DNA of 64,000 nt. It comes from Pedobacter planticolens. GTDB lineage: Bacteria; Bacteroidota; Bacteroidia; Sphingobacteriales; Sphingobacteriaceae. This document shows, piece after piece, positions 16,149 through 25,212 of the stretch; the stretch's first letter is position 1; each line of letters opens with the position of its first letter. A model generated the notes under the pieces. That model ran no database searches. It was not told the origin of the DNA and saw only the letters and a list, made by a program, of their open reading frames with translations. The DNA lies in contig NZ_WNXD01000002.1 in assembly GCF_014172375.1 (NCBI RefSeq), positions 682,001 to 746,000 on the forward strand. Reading direction: 5' to 3'. The position numbers and the translations under genes were made by a program.

Positions 16149-16910
16149 TTATATAAACTGCCCGCCAGATACTTCTAATCTTTGTGCGTTTACCCAACGT
16201 CCCTCTTCAGAACATAGAAATGCAACCACACCCCCAATATCATCTGGCAAGCCCACTCTTCCAAGTGCAGTGTTTGAAGCAATTACAGCATTTAATTGTT
16301 CATTGTCCCGAACAACACCACCACCAAAATCTGTTTCAATTGCTCCTGGCGCCACAACGTTTGCAGCAATGCCTCTTGACCCTAATTCTTTTGCTAAATA
16401 TTTGGTGAATATTTCAATTGCGCCTTTCATAGCAGCATAAGCGCTATATCCTGGTAAGGCAAAACGAGTTAAACCTGTTGCTAAATTTATTATTCTTCCG
16501 CCATCGGCGATGATTGGCAAAGATTTTTGAGTTAAAAAGTAAACTCCTTTGAATTGAATATTGTTTAACAAATCAAAATCTTCTTCCGTAGTTTCTGTAA
16601 AGTTTTTATGAATTCCTATTCCGGCATTGTTGATTAAGAAATCGAATTTATCTCTTCCCCATTTTTCAGATAAAGTGGCTTTTACCTGGGCGATAAAACC
16701 ATCGAATGATTTCACATTTCCTGCATCGAATTGAAGAGCAACAGCTTTTTGCCCTAATGTTGCTATCGAAGAAACAACTTCATCAGCCTCTGCTTGTTTA
16801 CTGTTATACGTTAAAATAACATCGATACCTTTTTTGGCAAGAGCCAAAGCCATATTTTTTCCTAGTCCGCGGCTACCACCGGTTACTAGAGCTATTTTTT
16901 GTGTTTGCAT
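16149..16910 (-). CDS. Short-chain dehydrogenase/reductase
   Basis: A 253-residue classical SDR with the Rossmann motif TGGSRGLG (about 10-17), NNAGIG, and the catalytic YAAMK (YxxxK). The usual catalytic Ser of NxxS is replaced: the segment reads INLATGLTR, with Thr at the position 13 residues before the Tyr. Thr can sometimes serve, but activity is not assured. The final QRLEVSGGQFI matches glucose-dehydrogenase/FabG-like members. Substrate unknown. It follows an AraC-type regulator by 46 bases on the same strand and probably shares its transcript. Confidence 0.9.
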   Translation of the reverse strand: MQTQKIALVTGGSRGLGKNMALALAKKGIDVILTYNSKQAEADEVVSSIATLGQKAVALQFDAGNVKSFDGFIAQVKATLSEKWGRDKFDFLINNAGIGIHKNFTETTEEDFDLLNNIQFKGVYFLTQKSLPIIADGGRIINLATGLTRFALPGYSAYAAMKGAIEIFTKYLAKELGSRGIAANVVAPGAIETDFGGGVVRDNEQLNAVIASNTALGRVGLPDDIGGVVAFLCSEEGRWVNAQRLEVSGGQFI

Positions 16911-16956
16911 TTGCTATATGTTTAAATTACAATGCAAATATCTGTTAAAAAGGCGC

Positions 16957-17376
16957 TTAAAAAATGGTGCTAGTTTCCGAATTAATGGTGTTAGTTTCCG
17001 ATTCTATAATTTGCTTTCGGTATTGTTTGGGCGTTATCCCTTCAAACGACTTAAAAAACTTAGTGAAGTTTGTGGGTTCGTTAAACGTTAACTTGTAACT
17101 AATTTCTGCTATCGACATTGGCGTTTCACTCAACATTTTGCGAGCTTCATCCATTGTTCTTTCTTCTGCAAAATGGCATGGCGAATGACCAGTCGTTAAT
17201 TTAATCGTATTACTGAAATGCGTGGGATGGATAAACAAAAGAGCTGCAAAATCCTTAATGTGATACATCTTGTCAACCTTTCCCGCCATAATTTCTCCCA
17301 TATGTTTTTCTAACAGCTCAAAAAATTTAGCTGTTATTTCATCTTTACGGGTAAGTATCTTATGCGGGATTGCCAT
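16957..17376 (-). CDS. AraC-family regulator, DNA-binding domain only
   Basis: A 139-residue protein formed almost wholly by the two helix-turn-helix motifs of AraC/XylS regulators: IKDFAALLFIHPTHFSNTIKL and SIAEISYKLTFNEPTNFTKFFK, then the conserved GITPKQYR. There is no sensor domain, so it may act constitutively or need a partner. The last 15 residues (ESETNTINSETSTIF) come from a 21-bp tandem duplication (16963-17004). It probably controls the SDR gene behind it; other targets cannot be seen. Confidence 0.88.
   Translation of the reverse strand: MAIPHKILTRKDEITAKFFELLEKHMGEIMAGKVDKMYHIKDFAALLFIHPTHFSNTIKLTTGHSPCHFAEERTMDEARKMLSETPMSIAEISYKLTFNEPTNFTKFFKSFEGITPKQYRKQIIESETNTINSETSTIF
16963..17004. 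repeat. 21-bp tandem duplication in the AraC gene 3' end
   Basis: AATGGTG(C/T)TAGTTTCCGA starts at 16963 and again at 16984, period 21. It encodes the repeated SETxT residues of the regulator tail. Confidence 0.8.
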
Positions 17377-17543
17377 TAAGCTAAAATACTAAAGTAAACC
17401 TATTGTTAAATTGTTTGATTGTCAAATTGTTTTCTACTTTGACAAACCTTTTATACACCCAGATATTGGTTTGTAAAAGTTTAAATAGAATTAACTTTTA
17501 CAAATTACGGGCAACAAAGCTAGAAATTTGTCAAAGTAGAGAC

Positions 17544-18599
17544 TTACTGTTCATCTCTAAAGTAAACTTTGTAATAATTCATCGAACGATCATCATCAAA
17601 GCCTTTTTCTATTAAATCTTTATTGCCATGAATGTAGATATGGAAGTTCTTATCAAGTTTTAAGATGTTTTTATACGTTTTCGCTTGTTTCTTAACTGCT
17701 GCATCAGAAATATCAAAGTTATCTGCAATAGGGCTATCAAATTCTTCTTCGTAATTTTTCTTGTAGCTTTTAAAAGATTCGATCCCTTCTTTATTTGCAA
17801 TAACTTCATTTGCAAATTCATCAATATCAAAGGTTTCTTTTTCCTTAAAATATTTCATTGATTTATTCAGCAAATCGATTTTATCTGTTCTAGATACTTC
17901 AAAATTTTCATCTAGTTTTTCGGTTACAAAACTTTTGTACACCCCCAAAACATTCTGTGTTTGACTATAATTATCGTTACGAACTTTAAGTTTTAAGAAT
18001 TCGTCTTTCCAATAAACAGCTTCCGCACTGCGATTAGTTTGATCTATTACAGCAACTTTATAGCCTTCTGCTGCATCAGTATTAAATATTAAACAACCTT
18101 TATCCAGTTTATTAATGTTAATGGCTTCTTGCTCGTATTTTAAGCCAAAGCCTCCTTGTTCTGGGTAAACTGTTAAATAACTTTCTTTAGTTTCTGATTT
18201 GAAAATACCAATGGCATCATGTAAATCTCCTTCTATTTGAACATTCTCAAAATAGGCTACATATAATTCTCCAGACTTTATTTTTGGGTGATTAGATATT
18301 TCGAATAAATAAGTGGCTAGCTTTTTAGTATTATCATGGAAAACTGCTCCGTTTGCGAAAATTTCTGCTGCAAAATGATAGACCTCATTTAAATTGAGAT
18401 CGTTATTTGGATGCATGAAACGATAAATCTCGTTTACCTTTTCATACGGAGATAAAAAATATTGCAACAACAATTGCTTTAACATTTCATCTTCCAAATG
18501 CATAGATTGATCTGAAAGCACATAAAATTCGTCTTGGAGTTTATTCCCAATTCTGTGTATAGAAAGTTCTGCTAATGTTGCTTCGGAGAAAGTGATCAT
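17544..18599 (-). CDS. Nucleoid-associated protein, NdpA/YejK family
   Basis: A 351-residue soluble protein of the NA37/YejK family. Segments include TLAELSIHRIGNKL, DGFGLKYEQ-like FGLKYEQEAININ, and the C-terminal block FHIYIHGNKDLIEKGFDDDRSMNYYKVYF. Family members co-purify with the nucleoid in E. coli; their biochemical role is unsettled. No membrane segment. Single gene. It is also a family that Bacteroidota carry close to phage-defence loci, but no defence gene is seen here. Confidence 0.85.
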   Translation of the reverse strand: MITFSEATLAELSIHRIGNKLQDEFYVLSDQSMHLEDEMLKQLLLQYFLSPYEKVNEIYRFMHPNNDLNLNEVYHFAAEIFANGAVFHDNTKKLATYLFEISNHPKIKSGELYVAYFENVQIEGDLHDAIGIFKSETKESYLTVYPEQGGFGLKYEQEAININKLDKGCLIFNTDAAEGYKVAVIDQTNRSAEAVYWKDEFLKLKVRNDNYSQTQNVLGVYKSFVTEKLDENFEVSRTDKIDLLNKSMKYFKEKETFDIDEFANEVIANKEGIESFKSYKKNYEEEFDSPIADNFDISDAAVKKQAKTYKNILKLDKNFHIYIHGNKDLIEKGFDDDRSMNYYKVYFRDEQ

Positions 18600-18631
18600 A
18601 TTTTTAGATTGAGGCGTAAGGTAAAGAAGTT

Positions 18632-18697
18632 TAACGCAAAGGACACAAAGTTATTCTTCCACAACTTTGCGAAATTCTCTTCGTGTCCTTTAGTTAA
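18632..18697. repeat. Imperfect inverted repeat of the AACGCAAAGGACACAAAG type
   Basis: The left arm 18632-18650 pairs with 18680-18697 (CTTCGTGTCCTTTAGTT) with few mismatches, and ACTTTGCG lies between. This resembles a dispersed Bacteroidota intergenic repeat. It sits in the gap between the nucleoid protein and TerC genes. Confidence 0.6.
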
Positions 18698-18705
18698 GAA
18701 AAAAC

Positions 18706-19494
18706 TTACTTGTTTTTATCGTTTATAGTTGGCTCGTTAAGTTCTACTACTCGGTTTTTTTGTTGACGTTTTCTGAAAACCATATTTAAAACTTCCACAC
18801 CGACAGAGAATGCCATACCAAAATAGATGTAGTTTTTTAGGTGCATTTCGTGTGCCGCAGCAGCATCCCAACCTTCAATAATTAAACTTAAACCAATCAT
18901 TACTAAAAATGATAAAGCCAGCATTTTTAAAGTAGGGTGTTTGTGTATAAAACCAGCTATTTTTGGACTAAATGTAAACATGATAATCATGGCAATTACT
19001 ACTGCGATAATCATGACTTCTAAGTGTTTTGCAGTTCCACCAGCGGTGATGATACTATCAAAAGAGAAAACTGCATCTATTAACATAATTTGAAAAATAG
19101 CTGCGCCAAATGCTAATGGCTTTTTATTTTCTTGATTTGTACTTGGATCTTCACCTTCTAATTTATGGTGAATTTCCATTACCGATTTGTACAATAAGAA
19201 CAAACCTCCAAATAGCATTACTAAACTTGCTAAATCGAAACCTTTGCCAAACCAACTTTCTGGTATGATGTAATTTCCTTTTTGCTGTAATAACCAACTT
19301 AAGCCAAATAACATTAAACAACGAGAAATGATACCAGTTATCATCCAAATTAGGCGTGCTCGCTTTTGAGATGCAACATTTACTCGATTTAAAATAATAC
19401 TTACAAATATTACATTATCTATTCCTAAAACGATTTCTAAAAGTGTTAGGGTAAAAAGCGAAATCCACGCTTCGGGACTGGTAAGTAATTCCAT
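18706..19494 (-). CDS. TerC-family integral membrane protein
   Basis: A 262-residue protein with about seven transmembrane helices. TLLEIVLGIDNVIFVSI and DAVFSFDSIITAGG are the paired TerC motifs, whose acidic residues lie in the membrane and are thought to bind a metal ion. TerC/YgdQ/YoaE-type proteins are linked to Mn export or metal loading of exported enzymes; tellurite resistance is only the historical name. The C-terminal tail is hydrophilic (FRKRQQKNRVVELNEP). Single gene without other ter genes, so tellurite resistance is unlikely. Confidence 0.92.
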   Translation of the reverse strand: MELLTSPEAWISLFTLTLLEIVLGIDNVIFVSIILNRVNVASQKRARLIWMITGIISRCLMLFGLSWLLQQKGNYIIPESWFGKGFDLASLVMLFGGLFLLYKSVMEIHHKLEGEDPSTNQENKKPLAFGAAIFQIMLIDAVFSFDSIITAGGTAKHLEVMIIAVVIAMIIMFTFSPKIAGFIHKHPTLKMLALSFLVMIGLSLIIEGWDAAAAHEMHLKNYIYFGMAFSVGVEVLNMVFRKRQQKNRVVELNEPTINDKNK

Positions 19495-19520
19495 AGTTAA
19501 TTTTATCTGGCACGAATATA

Positions 19521-19554
19521 AAAAAAGCCCGTCGATTTACATCAACAGGCTTCG
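19521..19554 (-). terminator. Terminator of the ECF sigma operon
   Basis: On the minus strand AAGCCTGTTGAT, loop GTAA, then ATCGACGGGCTT pairs fully if two U-G wobbles are allowed, followed by seven T. It ends transcription from the 21.9-kb sigma factor operon; the reverse orientation pairs less well. Confidence 0.8.
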
Positions 19555-19574
19555 GTATTATTTGTTTGGTTTGT

Positions 19575-20807
19575 TTATTTGAAAGTTACCGACTCATATT
19601 CTGTTTTAACACTGACACGAGCGGTTCCGCCTTTACCAATTTGGCCGCTATAACTTTTTGATGAACTATAACTTCTATCATCACCCTGTTTTTTGGCAGT
19701 TACATTAGATCCGTATTTAAAGCCACCATAACTTGTGTTAACTGTAAATTCTGCATTAAAAGCTGGCGAAAAACCTAAAATAACGGGAGAATAATCAGCG
19801 TCAACATTTAAAATCTTGCAGCCGTTTTCTACAGTGCCAATATCTAATTTGCCATACTCTACTTTACCAGTAAAAATGCCCCCTAATTTATCCAACTTAA
19901 CATTTGAATATTCTGCAGTTAAATTTAAACTACCCGCATAACCAATGGTACATCCACTTCCGTATTGCTGTTTTATATTCGCGTTATTTTTAATGGTGCC
20001 AATATTTACTGAAGTGTATTGTGCATCAAGCTCCAAATCATTAATGCTAGCCACTGTTAAACCACCACCATATTCATGATTAATTCTCGCCTGATTTACA
20101 TTTTTAAGATTGGCTTTTCCGTATTGAACATTTACATAATTATTAGTGTTTCTTAAATCTCCAGTAATTAAATTACCGTATTGTACTTTTAAAGATGTTG
20201 GACCAGAAAAATCGTCCATGGTAATGTTTCCATAACTTTGACCAGCCGTTAAAGCATTTGACGACGGCATATAAACTGTGTAATACACTTTAGCTTCCCT
20301 TCTCCAAACAGTTTTTCCATTTTTTACTCTTCTTCCCCAATCGCCATTTCGCTCACCAACATTTGTTCTATATGTAACTAAATCTCCGGTTTTAGTTGCA
20401 GTAATTGAAACATCGTCTAATAATTTTTGAGCATCTTCGTCTGTTTTTGCGTAGGCTTTAATGTCAACATCTACTTTAATCTCGTCTTTATCCCAAGTTT
20501 TAATAACGATGTTACCGTACTGGTTAGACAAGTTTATTTTATCGTTTTTATCTAAGCTAAATGATTTAGAAAATGTTTTAGCTTTCATCGGATCATCGCC
20601 CACTTCCTGAACGTTTACCGATGTTGTAACATTCACATCAGAATTTACATTAACACTGCTATTTGTAGTGTAAGATATATTTGATGATTTAGTAACTGAA
20701 ACCGTTGGACTAGTGCTAACATTAACAGATACTGAAGGTTGTTGCTGTGCGTTTACTTGTATAGCGAGCAACAGCATGCCCGAAATACTTAGCGTTAATT
20801 TTTTCAT
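19575..20807 (-). CDS. Exported beta-solenoid protein, DUF4097-like
   Basis: A 410-residue exported protein (signal peptide 1-20, ends VNA before QQQ). After a Ser/Val/Asn-rich spacer with many SVNVNSDVNV-like pairs, a long beta-rich region (about 85-370) shows repeated YGN/YGK/YG-type turns every 20 or so residues (NQYGNIVIKTW, QSYGNITM, VQYGNLITG, VQYGKANL, KQQYGSGC), typical of the DUF4097/adhesin right-handed beta-helix. Last gene of a three-gene operon with an ECF sigma factor and a membrane anti-sigma-like protein, with start and stop overlapping by 4 bases. It is probably the regulated envelope output. Confidence 0.85.
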   Translation of the reverse strand: MKKLTLSISGMLLLAIQVNAQQQPSVSVNVSTSPTVSVTKSSNISYTTNSSVNVNSDVNVTTSVNVQEVGDDPMKAKTFSKSFSLDKNDKINLSNQYGNIVIKTWDKDEIKVDVDIKAYAKTDEDAQKLLDDVSITATKTGDLVTYRTNVGERNGDWGRRVKNGKTVWRREAKVYYTVYMPSSNALTAGQSYGNITMDDFSGPTSLKVQYGNLITGDLRNTNNYVNVQYGKANLKNVNQARINHEYGGGLTVASINDLELDAQYTSVNIGTIKNNANIKQQYGSGCTIGYAGSLNLTAEYSNVKLDKLGGIFTGKVEYGKLDIGTVENGCKILNVDADYSPVILGFSPAFNAEFTVNTSYGGFKYGSNVTAKKQGDDRSYSSSKSYSGQIGKGGTARVSVKTEYESVTFK

Positions 20808-21334
20808 ATTGAATTCTCCTTTTTATATTGATTGACTTGATTGATAATCATTAATTGCTGTTTTAAAATCTGCAATTGCATTTCGCGATTTCTAACCATC
20901 GCTTTTACGATTAATAATTGATTTGGACTTTCAGGTAATTCAACTTTTAAACGCTCATAATCTGCATCTAAATTTTTCAGATCGTTGGTAAACTTTTTAT
21001 ATAATTCAGGATTTGCTGTGGCATAAATTGCTAAACTATCTCTCTTCTCTTCAATTTGGTTTACAAAGCGTACTTCTTTTTGCCCAAATTCTGGGCTGAT
21101 ATCCGCAACATTAATTCCTGTGGTTGCTTGTGTATAGTTATAGGTAAAATAAATGCCCAAACTAATTACCAACATAGCAGCAATGCTGAGCCATTTATAT
21201 AACTCAATTTTTTTTTTCGGTTCTTGTTTTTTGTCCAGCTCTGCTGCAATTTTTTCCCACAATTTGTCAGATGGACCTCTTACTTCAAACTCCTTCTTAT
21301 TGTCTTTTACAAACCCCTCTAATTTATTGTTCAT
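20804..21334 (-). CDS. Membrane anti-sigma-factor-like protein
   Basis: A 176-residue protein: an N-terminal cytoplasmic part (about 1-45, GPSDKLWEKIAAELDKK), one transmembrane helix (about 47-65, WLSIAAMLVISLGIYFTY), and a helical periplasmic part rich in Leu, Lys and Gln. The order sigma-this-effector and the 4-base ATGA overlaps on both sides identify it as the likely anti-sigma factor, although no zinc-binding HxxxCxxC is present. Assignment rests on context and topology rather than on a named domain. Confidence 0.8.
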   Translation of the reverse strand: MNNKLEGFVKDNKKEFEVRGPSDKLWEKIAAELDKKQEPKKKIELYKWLSIAAMLVISLGIYFTYNYTQATTGINVADISPEFGQKEVRFVNQIEEKRDSLAIYATANPELYKKFTNDLKNLDADYERLKVELPESPNQLLIVKAMVRNREMQLQILKQQLMIINQVNQYKKENSI

Positions 21335-21882
21335 CTTACTACTCCTTTCATTTCTAATAAACTATTCAACTTTCTTTTTGCCCGCATGTATTGAGAGCGT
21401 GATGTATTTTCTGTTATTTTTAATATATGTGCTATCTCCTCGTGATCGTATCCTTCAAACAAATAAAGTGTTAAAACAACTCTATATCCATCTGGTAATT
21501 CGGTCATTGCCGCTTTAATCGCTTCAACTTTCAGCGTTGTTTCTTCGTAATCTGTACTTGGTTCATCTGCAACTTCTACCTCATCAATACTTACAAATTC
21601 CGCTTTCCTTTTTCTCAAGTAATTTATCGCTCTGTTAATTACGATTTGCTTTAGCCATAAGCCAAAAGTTGTTTCCTGCCTAAAATCCGCAATGCGATTA
21701 AATGCATCCAAAAATGCTTCTTGCAAAACGTCTTCAGCCTCGGCATCGTCATTTACTATGCGCACCGCCACATTGTACATCGCATTAGCATACAATTTGT
21801 AAATTTCAAATTGCGCTTTACGACTACCATTTCGGCACTCATTTACCAGCTCTACGTGCTTATCTATGTATACAGTTTCCAA
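21331..21882 (-). CDS. ECF-type RNA polymerase sigma factor
   Basis: A 183-residue sigma-70-family protein with only regions 2 and 4. Region 2: YNVAVRIVNDDAEAEDVLQEAFLDAFNRIADFR and FGLWLKQIVINRAINYLRKRK. Region 4: LPDGYRVVLTLYLFEGYDHEEIAHILKITENTSRSQYMRAKRKL. It overlaps the anti-sigma gene by four bases. ECF operons of this layout in Bacteroidota often control themselves and an envelope protein, here the beta-solenoid protein. Confidence 0.95.
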   Translation of the reverse strand: METVYIDKHVELVNECRNGSRKAQFEIYKLYANAMYNVAVRIVNDDAEAEDVLQEAFLDAFNRIADFRQETTFGLWLKQIVINRAINYLRKRKAEFVSIDEVEVADEPSTDYEETTLKVEAIKAAMTELPDGYRVVLTLYLFEGYDHEEIAHILKITENTSRSQYMRAKRKLNSLLEMKGVVR

Positions 21883-21936
21883 ATTCTAAACGTTCATGTT
21901 AATAGACAGGGTAATTTTAAAAACGTTGCATCAAGG

Positions 21937-22075
21937 TAGAAAAATTTTTTACAATAGGCTTGAAAAGCAATTGCAGTAGCTTTTTTGAACCATCAGCCCC
22001 GCTATACTTTCTGCCATGAAAAATGGCATTCATCCTATCGGGTTTAGAAAATAAAGGTTTGTGCAAGTAATGAAA
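21937..22075. other. Structured gap upstream of the ECF sigma gene
   Basis: No gene. It contains TGCCAT-GAAAA-ATGGCA (a 6-bp hairpin, about 22012-22028) nested between CCCCG and CGGG, and the phrase TTTTTTGAACCATCAGCCCCGC. I believe similar blocks recur in intergenic DNA of related genera, from memory only. It could be a dispersed repeat or a 5' leader of the sigma operon; evidence is slight. Confidence 0.35.
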
Positions 22076-22161
22076 AAGAACCGATAAGCTTACCAATATA
22101 ACATCACTTATCTTTTGTGGTTTATAACAACTTTAATGTTTTTGTTTTCAAAAAGAAAACC

Positions 22162-22169
22162 TATCTTTG
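22162..22169 (+). promoter_or_regulatory. -7 promoter element TATCTTTG for higBA
   Basis: TAnnTTTG match ending 4 bases before ATG 22174. TTTG at 22141-22144 could be the -33 box, though the spacing of 17 is short. The transcript would be nearly leaderless. Confidence 0.6.
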
Positions 22170-22173
22170 CCAA

Positions 22174-22503
22174 ATGAATGTGATAGCTAAAGGAACTATC
22201 TTATATTATATTGAAAAATTCCACAAAGCTAAAACGCCATTACTAGCTTGGCATAAAGAATTTGAAAAACATAAGTTTACAAATTTTAACCAACTTAAAT
22301 CTGTCTACAAAAACGCAAGTTTAGTAGCACAAAACAGGGTTGTTTTTAATATAAAGGGTAACGATTACAGATTAGTTATTTCAATAAATTTTTCAAAACA
22401 ATTGGCATATGTAATTTGGTTTGGCAATCATTCTGAATATGATAAAATTAACGTAGAAACTATTTCTTTTGATATTAACATAGCATTAAGCAACAAATTA
22501 TGA
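22174..22503 (+). CDS. higB: HigB-type mRNA interferase toxin
   Basis: A 109-residue RelE-superfamily toxin of the HigB_toxin branch. Segments LLAWHKEFEKHKFTNFNQLKSVYKNA, RVVFNIKGNDYRLVISINF and AYVIWFGNHSEYDKI are diagnostic; the conserved HxEYDKI tail with Arg and Lys residues forms the ribosome-dependent mRNA-cleavage site in this family. ATG 22174 lies just behind a -7 box, so the longer frame from 22117 is rejected. Toxin first, antitoxin second, with an ATGA overlap at 22500, is the usual hig order. Confidence 0.93.
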   Translation: MNVIAKGTILYYIEKFHKAKTPLLAWHKEFEKHKFTNFNQLKSVYKNASLVAQNRVVFNIKGNDYRLVISINFSKQLAYVIWFGNHSEYDKINVETISFDINIALSNKL

Positions 22504-22856
22504 CCATCACAAAAATTCTAAAAACAGAATCTGATTATAAAGAAGCACTTGCTCGTACAATCGAAATTTTCCATGCTGAACAAAATTCACCAGAATCTGA
22601 TGAATTGGATTTACTTTTGTTGTTGGTTAATGATTATGAAACTAAAAACATAAAATTACCAGAACTAAACCCGATAGAAGTAATCAAATTTAAAATGGAA
22701 GAGCAAGGAATTAAATCTAAAGACTTAGAACCAATTATCGGTTCAAAAGGTCATGTTTCTTCAATTCTATCGGGACGCAGAGAGTTAACATTAAAAATGG
22801 CACAAAAACTAGTAAGCTTTTTTAACTTGCCAGCTGATGTTTTTTTGCACGCATAA
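22500..22856 (+). CDS. higA: HigA-type antitoxin, XRE helix-turn-helix
   Basis: A 118-residue antitoxin with a short N-terminal helical part (TESDYKEALARTIEIFHAEQNSPESDE) and a C-terminal XRE helix-turn-helix (EEQGIKSKDLEPIIGSKGHVSSILSGRRELTLKMAQKL). It should bind HigB and repress the operon promoter. It overlaps higB by four bases, and aspS begins 33 bases later, so read-through into aspS is possible. Confidence 0.93.
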   Translation: MTITKILKTESDYKEALARTIEIFHAEQNSPESDELDLLLLLVNDYETKNIKLPELNPIEVIKFKMEEQGIKSKDLEPIIGSKGHVSSILSGRRELTLKMAQKLVSFFNLPADVFLHA

Positions 22857-22889
22857 TAAATTAATAATATACAAATACGATATAAAACC

Positions 22890-24635
22890 ATGTTAAGAAC
22901 AACTACTTGCGGTGCTTTAACACTGCAAAATTTAGGCGAAAATGTAACACTATGCGGCTGGATGCAGAATTCTAGAGATTTAGGCGGGATGACTTTTATA
23001 GATATCCGCGATCGTTACGGTATAACCCAATTGGTTTTTAATATGAATGATAATGCAGATTTATGCGCTGGCGCTCGTAGCCTTGGTCGCGAATTTGTAA
23101 TTAAAGTTAGCGGAACCGTTGTAGAACGTTCAAATAAAAATAAAGAAATCCCAACTGGCGAAATCGAAATAAAAGTTACTGCATTAGAAATATTAAACGC
23201 AGCAAAATTACCCCCATTTCTTATCGAAGATAAAACTGATGGTGGTGATGATTTACGTATGAAATACCGTTACCTAGATTTACGTCGTAACCCGATTAGA
23301 AACAATATGATTTTACGTCATAGAATGGCTCAATCTGTTCGTCGTTATTTAGATGCTTTAGATTTTATTGAAGTAGAAACTCCTGTTTTAATTAAATCTA
23401 CGCCAGAAGGCGCAAGAGATTTCGTTGTGCCAAGCAGAATGAATGCTGGTGAGTTTTACGCTTTGCCGCAATCGCCACAAACGTTTAAACAATTGTTAAT
23501 GGTTTCTGGTTTCGACCGCTATTTTCAGATTGTAAAATGTTTTAGAGATGAAGATTTAAGAGCAGATAGACAACCTGAATTTACACAGATTGACTGCGAA
23601 ATGTCTTTCATCGAGCAAGAAGATATTTTAAATACGTTCGAAGGTTTAATTCGTACGTTGTTTAAAGAAGTTCGTAATTACGATTTACCAGAAGTGCCTC
23701 GTATGCAATATGCAGATGCGATGCGTTTTTATGGTTCTGATAAACCAGATACTCGTTTTGATATGAAATTTATCGAGATGAATAACATTGTTAAAGGCAA
23801 AGATTTCCCTGTTTTTGACAATGCAGAATTGGTAATTGCCATTAATGCAAAAGGTTGCGCACATTACACACGTAAGCAATTAGATGAATTAACAGACTTT
23901 ATTAAAAAACCACAAATCGGCGGAACTGGTTTAATTTATTTACGTCATAACGAAGATGGTTCTTTAAAATCGTCCGTTGATAAATTTTATAACGAAGACG
24001 AATTAGCGAAATGGTCGGTGGCTTGCCAAACCGAACCAGGCGATTTAGTTTTGGTAATGGCTGGTGGAACTGATAAAGTTCGCAAACAATTAAGCGAACT
24101 GCGTTTAGAAATGGGTTCTCGTTTAGGTTTGCGTGATAAAGATAAATTCTCTGCACTTTGGGTTTTAGATTTTCCTCTTTTAGAATGGGATGAAGAAACA
24201 GAACGTTACCATGCGATGCACCATCCATTTACTTCTCCTAAACCAGAAGATATTGCCATGTTAGATACAGATCCTAAAAATGTTCGTGCTAACGCTTATG
24301 ATATGGTGGTAAACGGAACTGAAATTGGTGGTGGTTCTATTCGTATTCATGATAGAGCTTTGCAAGCTTTAATGTTTAAACATTTAGGTTTTAGCACTGA
24401 GGAAGCTCAAAAACAATTTGGTTTCTTAATGGATGCGTTTGAATTTGGAGCACCTCCACATGGCGGTATTGCTTTCGGTTTTGATAGATTGTGTTCAATT
24501 TTTGCAGGCTTAGATTCAATTAGAGATGTAATCGCATTCCCTAAAAATAATTCGGGAAGAGATGTAATGATTGATAGTCCTAGTACAATTGATGACAAAC
24601 AATTGAAAGAATTGAAGATAAAGACGGATCTATAG
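22890..24635 (+). CDS. aspS: Aspartyl-tRNA synthetase
   Basis: A 581-residue class II synthetase charging tRNA-Asp. N-terminal OB fold (about 1-105: [27 protein letters not shown]), class II motif 2 ([30 protein letters not shown]), the bacterial GAD insertion (about 290-415), and motif 3 ([16 protein letters not shown]). It is the bacterial long type; whether it is discriminating cannot be read off directly. It ends before a strong terminator. Confidence 0.98.
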   Translation: MLRTTTCGALTLQNLGENVTLCGWMQNSRDLGGMTFIDIRDRYGITQLVFNMNDNADLCAGARSLGREFVIKVSGTVVERSNKNKEIPTGEIEIKVTALEILNAAKLPPFLIEDKTDGGDDLRMKYRYLDLRRNPIRNNMILRHRMAQSVRRYLDALDFIEVETPVLIKSTPEGARDFVVPSRMNAGEFYALPQSPQTFKQLLMVSGFDRYFQIVKCFRDEDLRADRQPEFTQIDCEMSFIEQEDILNTFEGLIRTLFKEVRNYDLPEVPRMQYADAMRFYGSDKPDTRFDMKFIEMNNIVKGKDFPVFDNAELVIAINAKGCAHYTRKQLDELTDFIKKPQIGGTGLIYLRHNEDGSLKSSVDKFYNEDELAKWSVACQTEPGDLVLVMAGGTDKVRKQLSELRLEMGSRLGLRDKDKFSALWVLDFPLLEWDEETERYHAMHHPFTSPKPEDIAMLDTDPKNVRANAYDMVVNGTEIGGGSIRIHDRALQALMFKHLGFSTEEAQKQFGFLMDAFEFGAPPHGGIAFGFDRLCSIFAGLDSIRDVIAFPKNNSGRDVMIDSPSTIDDKQLKELKIKTDL

Positions 24636-24682
24636 TTCAATAACTCATTGGTTCATTAGTATCATTGGGCTGGGGACAGAAT

Positions 24683-24717
24683 AAAAAAGGTCTTAGCAAA
24701 TTGCTAAGACCTTTTTT
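24683..24717. terminator. Bidirectional terminator after aspS
   Basis: A 16-17-bp perfect stem (AAAAAAGGTCTTAGCA/TGCTAAGACCTTTTTT) with a 3-base loop; A and T runs form the stem base, so it works in both directions. Short AACCAATGAAC-type inverted copies flank it on either side. Confidence 0.9.
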
Positions 24718-24771
24718 ATTTAATATACATTTAGTTCAGAATCCAAACTAATGAACGACTGAACCAATGAA

Positions 24772-25212
24772 CTAATAGGTTTCACTATCCGGCGGGATGC
24801 CGTAATCTACAAATGCTACTTCTTTCTCTTTTTTCTTTTTACCACTAAAAAATGATTTAGCGATATTAAAAATTCCAGATAAATTTTCTGCATCTAAAGA
24901 CTTACCGACTTTGCCAGAAACCAATGCTCCAAGTGCTTTTGTAATCAACCCAGACCCTCTAAAAAGAGTACTGTTTAACAACATCGGCAATGCTACCGAC
25001 ATAATTTTACTGGTGATATTTGTATTTTCATCCAATTTTAAAAGACCACTCGGAGTAGCATATTTTTTAATCAAACCTCCTAATGTAAATTGCTTAATAT
25101 AGGTTTTAGCATCCTGATTAAGCATTACACCTCTATGTTTATAATCTGCTTTTAAACGATGAACCTCATTTTGTAGTTCTTCTAAAGTTCTTATGTTATT
25201 ATTTCTCTTCAT
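24772..25212 (-). CDS. Hypothetical protein of the YtxH-YqjE cluster
   Basis: A 146-residue protein starting at ATG 25212 (MKRNNNIRTLEELQNEVHRLKADYKHRG). It begins as a charged helix, has a hydrophobic middle (SVALPMLLNSTLFRGSGLITKALGALVSGKVG) that may lie at the membrane, and a basic then acidic tail (SGKKKKEKEVAFVDYG). Its start overlaps the upstream holin-like gene by 14 bases, so it is co-transcribed. By position it resembles the third member of YqjD-YqjE-YqjK-type envelope clusters. Function unknown. Confidence 0.75.
   Translation of the reverse strand: MKRNNNIRTLEELQNEVHRLKADYKHRGVMLNQDAKTYIKQFTLGGLIKKYATPSGLLKLDENTNITSKIMSVALPMLLNSTLFRGSGLITKALGALVSGKVGKSLDAENLSGIFNIAKSFFSGKKKKEKEVAFVDYGIPPDSETY

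Noticed and set aside
17544..18599. Nucleoid-associated protein as part of a phage-defence system
   Set aside because: No restriction, nuclease or other defence gene adjoins it.
18706..19494. Tellurite resistance gene
   Set aside because: TerC-like proteins are widespread without terZABDEF; no other ter genes in the window.
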